From NCBI GenBank assembly GCA_900128585.1, contig LT642638.1, forward strand, positions 2,895 through 13,185: DNA of 10,291 bases. The letters are read 5' to 3'. Position numbers and translations under genes: made by a program. Under the pieces are notes generated by a model. That model had not been told where the DNA came from. It saw nothing but the letters and a program-made list of their open reading frames with translations, and searched no databases. Below, in pieces: positions 6,831-10,291 of the stretch (position 1 is the stretch's first letter; the number at the start of each line of letters is the position of its first letter). The stretch comes from Stramenopiles sp. TOSAG23-3 (taxonomy: Eukaryota; Sar).

Positions 6831-9074
6831 ATGATGCTCCGAACCACCGCGTCTCGCGCCATGGCAGCCGCGCCGAAGCGAATGGGTGCACAGGCAATGT
6901 CCACCGGCCCAAAGATTATTTACACCGACTGTGACGAAGCCCCCTACCTTGCCACATACGCACTTTTGCCCGTCATCAAACGGTTTGCAGACCCTGCCGG
7001 CATCGCCGTCGAAAAGTCGGACATCAGTGTGGGTGCCCGCATCCTTGCCCAGTTCGGCCTGCACGACGACAAGCTTGCGGAGCTTGGTGAGCTTGCCAAG
7101 ACCCCAGAGGCAAACATTATCAAACTCCCGAATGTGAGTGCCTCCATCCCGCAGCTGACTGCCGCCATCGCAGAGCTGCAGAGCCAAGGGCATGACATCC
7201 CTGATTTCCCAGCGGAACCATCGAATGCTGCGGAGGAAGCCACCCATGCCAAGTACGCTAACGTTCTGGGCAGTGCCGTCAACCCAGTCCTTCGCGAAGG
7301 GAACAGTGACCGGAGGGTCGCGGCGCCCGTCAAGCAGTACGCCATGAACAACCCGCACAGGATGGGGCAGTACGAGGATGGCTGCAAAAGCCATGTGTCC
7401 CACATGGACGACCATGACTTCTTCAGTTCCGAGCAGTCTCACATCATGGCCGAGGCGGGAAGCGTTCGAATCGAACACGTCGGCGCGGACGGCACCGTCA
7501 CGGTCTTGAAAGAGTCCACGGAGTTGCAGAAGGGTGAAGTTATTGATTCCAGCCGCATGGACTGCGCCGCCTTGTGCGACTTCTTCGAGAAAGAGCTCCA
7601 GGAGGCAAAGTCCCAGAATCTTATGGTATCCCTTCACATGAAGGCGACCATGATGAAAATATCCGACCCCATCATCTTCGGCCACTGCGTCAAGGTGTAC
7701 TACAAAGACGTCTTCGAGAAGCACGCGGACACCTTCGCCGAGGTCGGGGCCAACGCAAACAATGGCATCGGCGACATTTACGAAAAAATCCAAGGTCACG
7801 CGAAGCAGGCGGAGATTGAAGCCGACCTCATGGCCGTGTATGACAGTCGCCCGGGCCTCGCTATGGTCGACAGCCACAAAGGAATCACCAACCTGCACGT
7901 TCCCAGTGACGTCATCATTGACGCGTCCATGCCCGTCGTTGTCCGAGACAGCGGGAAAATGTGGAACAAGGACGACGCTTTGGAGGACGTTAAGTGCATG
8001 ATCCCAGACCGCTCGTACGCCAGGTTCTACAAAGCCATCCTGGAGAACTGCAAAGAGCACGGGCAGTTCGACGTCGCAACAATGGGCAATGTGCCCAACG
8101 TAGGCCTGATGGCGCAAAAGGCCGAAGAGTACGGATCGCACGACAAGACTTTTGAGGTAGAGTCGAATGGGACCATCCGTGTCGTCGACGACAACGGAAA
8201 CGAGATCTTCTCCCACTCCGTCAACCAAGGAGACATCTGGCGAATGTGCCAAACGAAGGATGCCCCCATTCGTGACTGGGTGCGCCTGGCCGTGTCCCGC
8301 GCCCGCGCCACCGGCGCAAAGGCAATATTCTGGCTCGACGAAAACCGCGCGCACGATGCTAATTTGATCGGCCTTGTAAACGAGTACTTGAAGGACCACG
8401 ACACCAGTGGGTTGGATCTTTCCATCGCCGCCCCAGTGGATGCGGTCAATGAGTCAATGACGCGGGCCCGTGCAGGATTGGACACCATCTCGGTCTCTGG
8501 TAACGTATTGCGTGACTATTTGACCGATATGTTTCCAATTTTGGAGCTAGGAACCTCGGCCAAAATGCTGAGTATTGTTCCCTTGCTTGCCGGCGGAGGT
8601 TTGTTCGAAACTGGCGCTGGCGGCAGTGCACCGAAGCACGTGCAACAGTTTGTCGCGGAGAACCACTTGCGCTGGGACTCTCTCGGGGAATATTTGGCCC
8701 TGGCGGTATCGTTTGAAGACTTGGGGGAGAAGACGAACAACGATCGCGCGAAACTGCTCGGTCAAACCCTGACAGACGCGACTGGGCAACTCCTCGAGAA
8801 CCGCAAAGCACCGTCCCGTAAGGTGAACGAGTTGGACAACCGTGGAAGTACCTTTTACATCGCGATGTACTGGGCCCAAGAAATGGCCAAACACGACGAT
8901 GCCTTCAAGGGATTGGCCGAACAATTGACAGCAAACGAGTCCGTCATTGTGGACGATTTGATCAGTTGCCAAGGAAATCCTGTGGATATCGGTGGATACT
9001 TCAGGCCAGACCCTGCAAAGGTTGAGGCCGCGATGAGGCCCAGCAAGACCTTCAACGATATTCTTGGTATGTAA
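6831..9074 (+). CDS. Monomeric NADP-dependent isocitrate dehydrogenase, probably mitochondrial
   Basis: It oxidatively decarboxylates isocitrate to 2-oxoglutarate, making NADPH. It belongs to the large monomeric class known best from bacteria such as Azotobacter and Corynebacterium, at about 740 residues; this product has 747. Residues 1-22 are rich in Arg, Ala and Met with no acidic residue, like a mitochondrial presequence. The bacterial-type start [15 protein letters not shown] follows. From remembered family alignments the substrate residues are present: Ser148, Asn151, Arg155 and Arg161 ([16 protein letters not shown]), and Lys271. Metal ligands Asp364, Asp562 and Asp566 are also present. 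His603, Arg614 and Arg663 correspond to the residues that bind the NADP phosphate. All are intact, so the enzyme should be active. It is a single exon starting at a double ATG and ending in TAA. It is unrelated in fold detail to the dimeric IDH of most eukaryotes. Confidence 0.95.
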   Translation: MMLRTTASRAMAAAPKRMGAQAMSTGPKIIYTDCDEAPYLATYALLPVIKRFADPAGIAVEKSDISVGARILAQFGLHDDKLAELGELAKTPEANIIKLPNVSASIPQLTAAIAELQSQGHDIPDFPAEPSNAAEEATHAKYANVLGSAVNPVLREGNSDRRVAAPVKQYAMNNPHRMGQYEDGCKSHVSHMDDHDFFSSEQSHIMAEAGSVRIEHVGADGTVTVLKESTELQKGEVIDSSRMDCAALCDFFEKELQEAKSQNLMVSLHMKATMMKISDPIIFGHCVKVYYKDVFEKHADTFAEVGANANNGIGDIYEKIQGHAKQAEIEADLMAVYDSRPGLAMVDSHKGITNLHVPSDVIIDASMPVVVRDSGKMWNKDDALEDVKCMIPDRSYARFYKAILENCKEHGQFDVATMGNVPNVGLMAQKAEEYGSHDKTFEVESNGTIRVVDDNGNEIFSHSVNQGDIWRMCQTKDAPIRDWVRLAVSRARATGAKAIFWLDENRAHDANLIGLVNEYLKDHDTSGLDLSIAAPVDAVNESMTRARAGLDTISVSGNVLRDYLTDMFPILELGTSAKMLSIVPLLAGGGLFETGAGGSAPKHVQQFVAENHLRWDSLGEYLALAVSFEDLGEKTNNDRAKLLGQTLTDATGQLLENRKAPSRKVNELDNRGSTFYIAMYWAQEMAKHDDAFKGLAEQLTANESVIVDDLISCQGNPVDIGGYFRPDPAKVEAAMRPSKTFNDILGM

Positions 9075-9184
9075 ACGCGTCAAGGTGCGTTCCCCAAGAG
9101 CTTGCTTCTTTAGCGCGAAGTTGAGCGTTGAAAGCAGCAGCAGAAACCCAGTCCGGCACAAAAGAGTCCCATTGATGTTGTAAC

Positions 9185-9223
9185 TTTAAAAAATCAGAGT
9201 GTCAAATCTGTATTTTTTTTAAA
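9185..9223 (+). other. 3' stem-loop downstream of isocitrate dehydrogenase gene
   Basis: TTTAAAAAATCAGA (9185-9198) and TCTG followed by TATTTTTTTTAAA (9207-9223) form a roughly 13-bp stem. It has a single-base bulge (T9211) and a small offset in the A/T run, around the loop GTGTCAAA. It begins 111 bases past the stop codon, so it probably lies in the 3' untranslated region. Confidence 0.45.
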
Positions 9224-9290
9224 GATACGAACTTCTCTACTTCGTATTAGATAATCACGAAGAGTATCTAAATTAAGTTTACGACAGTAA

Positions 9291-9332
9291 TTAAAAACTG
9301 GCTGTTATGATATTTATTAACGAGTAATTAAC
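9291..9332 (+). repeat. Dispersed intergenic element, copy C
   Basis: It reads TTAAAAAC-TGGCTGTT on the plus strand, then an AT-rich spacer, then GAGTAATTAAC. It shares the outer and middle blocks of copies A and B but lacks their AAGAAAAT block. It lies 217 bases past the isocitrate dehydrogenase stop, in that gene's sense direction. Confidence 0.5.
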
Positions 9333-9515
9333 GTTAATTTTGATTTTAAAATTGTGAAAAAGTGTAGATTTCTAAAATCCTCCCTCATGACCCTAACGTG
9401 AAAACAACTGAAAATTTTGGCCTCGCCGTAAAGGTGCTAAATGCCCTGTTGAACGCATCGTAAAACTTTCTTCCTCGGCCAGTGTTCCCTTTTCACCCCA
9501 ACCCCAACGCCGTTC

Positions 9516-10178
9516 TCACCATACGGGTTTGCCCTCGCCTGCCGTGAAAAATCGGGGAAACTTGTTTTTAAATTTGCGGTGCGAGTGCCCATAATAAGCG
9601 ACGGTCCAATCGGCAGGCTCTTTTCCTTTTTTCGTAGACTCTGGGGTGGATACAATGTCTCCAAGTAACGGATGTTTGCGGCATTTTTTGCTGCAACAAG
9701 AGGACAATAGGCACTGGCCATCGGTGCCTACCTGCCTCACGCTCCATTGGTACGATCCCATTCTATGTTGGAAGAGGCGGCGGCACACGCTGCAGTAATT
9801 CCATGGAACAAAAGAAAGTATTGTGTTCAACACTATGAAAGGCGTCGTCACAGACACGGCCTTTTCAATTAAACCTGAAATGTACCTTGGGCCCACTGCA
9901 AAGCCCATGCCCCCTTTCTGCATGTTGGGTCCATCCACAGGAAGCAACGGTGGGTTCCACAAGGAGTTTTCTTTATAATTTCGAAACAAAGCCCTTGTCG
10001 AAAACTGGGAATCGCGCAGTTTCCTGCACCCAAAAACGATTTCGGCCGGCAAATCATGTGGACCATAAGAAGTGTACATGTCCAGATTTTCCAGATCGTG
10101 GCACTGACCTAGCTCGCGCGGCAACCGGCACACGTTGCTACTGTACATGGATAAACTTTTCAAGTGCTTCCAGTACAT
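9516..10178 (-). CDS. LRR protein with C-terminal zinc-ribbon-like Cys motif, probably 5'-incomplete
   Basis: The 220-residue reading frame starts inside leucine-rich repeats: LKSLSMYSSNVCRLPREL (6-23) and LENLDMYTSYGPHDLPAEI (29-47), followed by a capping segment with CRKLRDSQFSTRALF. A Cys-rich C-terminal part has C129-x2-C132 and C162-x3-C166, with C161 and C156 beside it. This arrangement resembles LRRC58-type proteins, whose repeats are followed by a zinc-binding tail. Such proteins normally have more repeats and an N-terminal cap. Here an in-frame TAA lies four codons before the ATG at 10178, so the 5' part is missing, on another exon beyond the window, or lost. It ends in TGA after a basic tail (RKFKNKFPRFF). 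Interaction partners are unknown; LRRs usually bind proteins. It could be a pseudogene fragment. Confidence 0.6.
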   Translation of the reverse strand: MYWKHLKSLSMYSSNVCRLPRELGQCHDLENLDMYTSYGPHDLPAEIVFGCRKLRDSQFSTRALFRNYKENSLWNPPLLPVDGPNMQKGGMGFAVGPRYISGLIEKAVSVTTPFIVLNTILSFVPWNYCSVCRRLFQHRMGSYQWSVRQVGTDGQCLLSSCCSKKCRKHPLLGDIVSTPESTKKGKEPADWTVAYYGHSHRKFKNKFPRFFTAGEGKPVW

Positions 10179-10183
10179 TAATT

Positions 10184-10222
10184 TTAATTACTTTAAATAA
10201 CAGCCCATTTTCTTGTTTTTAA
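10184..10222 (-). repeat. Dispersed intergenic element, copy B
   Basis: On the minus strand it reads TTAAAAAC-AAGAAAAT-GGGCTGTT, then a short AT-rich spacer, then AGTAATTAA. It is nearly identical to copy A over 24 bases and has a spacer about six bases shorter. It ends within a few bases of the first ATG of the LRR gene, at the point where that gene's coding similarity stops. Confidence 0.65.
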
Positions 10223-10291
10223 CAAATACGATATTCAATTCGAGTAACAATTTTACATGTTTGGACAAATCCCTTTTAACTTATTTTTCAT
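10223..10291. other. AT-rich edge sequence, no gene seen
   Basis: The last 69 bases are AT-rich. A 12-codon minus-strand frame begins with ATG at the very end of the window and stops quickly. It could be the tail of an upstream exon, but nothing supports that. Confidence 0.3.

Larger units (their letters stand above)
9075..9515. other. Convergent 3' spacer between isocitrate dehydrogenase and LRR genes
   Basis: The two genes end facing each other over 441 bases. The first 100 bases after the dehydrogenase stop are GC-balanced, and the rest is AT-rich to about 9360. A stem-loop and copy C of the dispersed element are listed separately. No clear AATAAA is seen on either strand close to the stops. 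No further gene is visible. Confidence 0.6.

Noticed and set aside
6638-6904. 88-codon minus-strand frame ending in KDMY repeats
   Set aside because: The repeats are just translation of the 12-bp tandem repeat, and the start lies inside the dehydrogenase gene.
7464-7472. GTTCGAATC, resembling a tRNA T-loop/B box
   Set aside because: It lies inside the dehydrogenase coding frame, and no acceptor stem or anticodon arm surrounds it.
6822-8399. 525-codon open frame on the minus strand opposite the isocitrate dehydrogenase gene
   Set aside because: The plus strand encodes an unmistakable enzyme. The antisense product has no recognisable domain, and long antisense frames arise from codon bias in GC-rich coding DNA.

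Overview
The window is nuclear DNA of a microbial eukaryote. It carries a gene for a Golgi tethering subunit (COG5), a metabolic enzyme with a mitochondrial-type presequence, and a secreted protein with N-glycosylation sequons. No bacterial operon structure is visible. Genes are compact and mostly uninterrupted by introns. They are richer in GC than the spacers, which are strongly AT-rich and full of AAT/ATT runs. TAA, TAG and TGA all end genes, so the standard code applies. A monomeric-type isocitrate dehydrogenase in a eukaryote suggests an algal or stramenopile-like protist, but the lineage cannot be fixed from this sequence.

Layout, left to right: (1) A 95-nt all-purine GAA tract and AT-rich leader, 1-332. 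(2) A secreted C45-family acyltransferase/amidohydrolase-like Ntn-hydrolase on +, 333-1502. (3) A short convergent spacer. (4) An aldo/keto reductase on -, 1761-2690, with a good candidate 62-nt intron just before its start. (5) An AT-rich spacer with a 13-bp direct repeat and one copy of a dispersed ~45-nt element. (6) COG5 on -, 3325-5349. (7) A 1.48-kb divergent promoter region with repeated 9-mers, several hairpins, a C-rich island and a 12-bp tandem repeat. (8) Monomeric NADP-isocitrate dehydrogenase on +, 6831-9074. (9) A convergent spacer with a 3' stem-loop and a second copy of the dispersed element. (10) An LRR plus zinc-ribbon-like protein on -, 9516-10178. It appears to lack its N-terminus, and a third copy of the element lies directly upstream.

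The five genes do not form a pathway. They look like unrelated single genes: Golgi trafficking, TCA-cycle/NADPH supply, a secreted hydrolase, a bacterial-type oxidoreductase and an LRR protein. I found no convincing new multi-gene system. The best leads are the three-copy intergenic element, the bacterial-type enzymes in a eukaryotic setting, and the structured divergent spacer.
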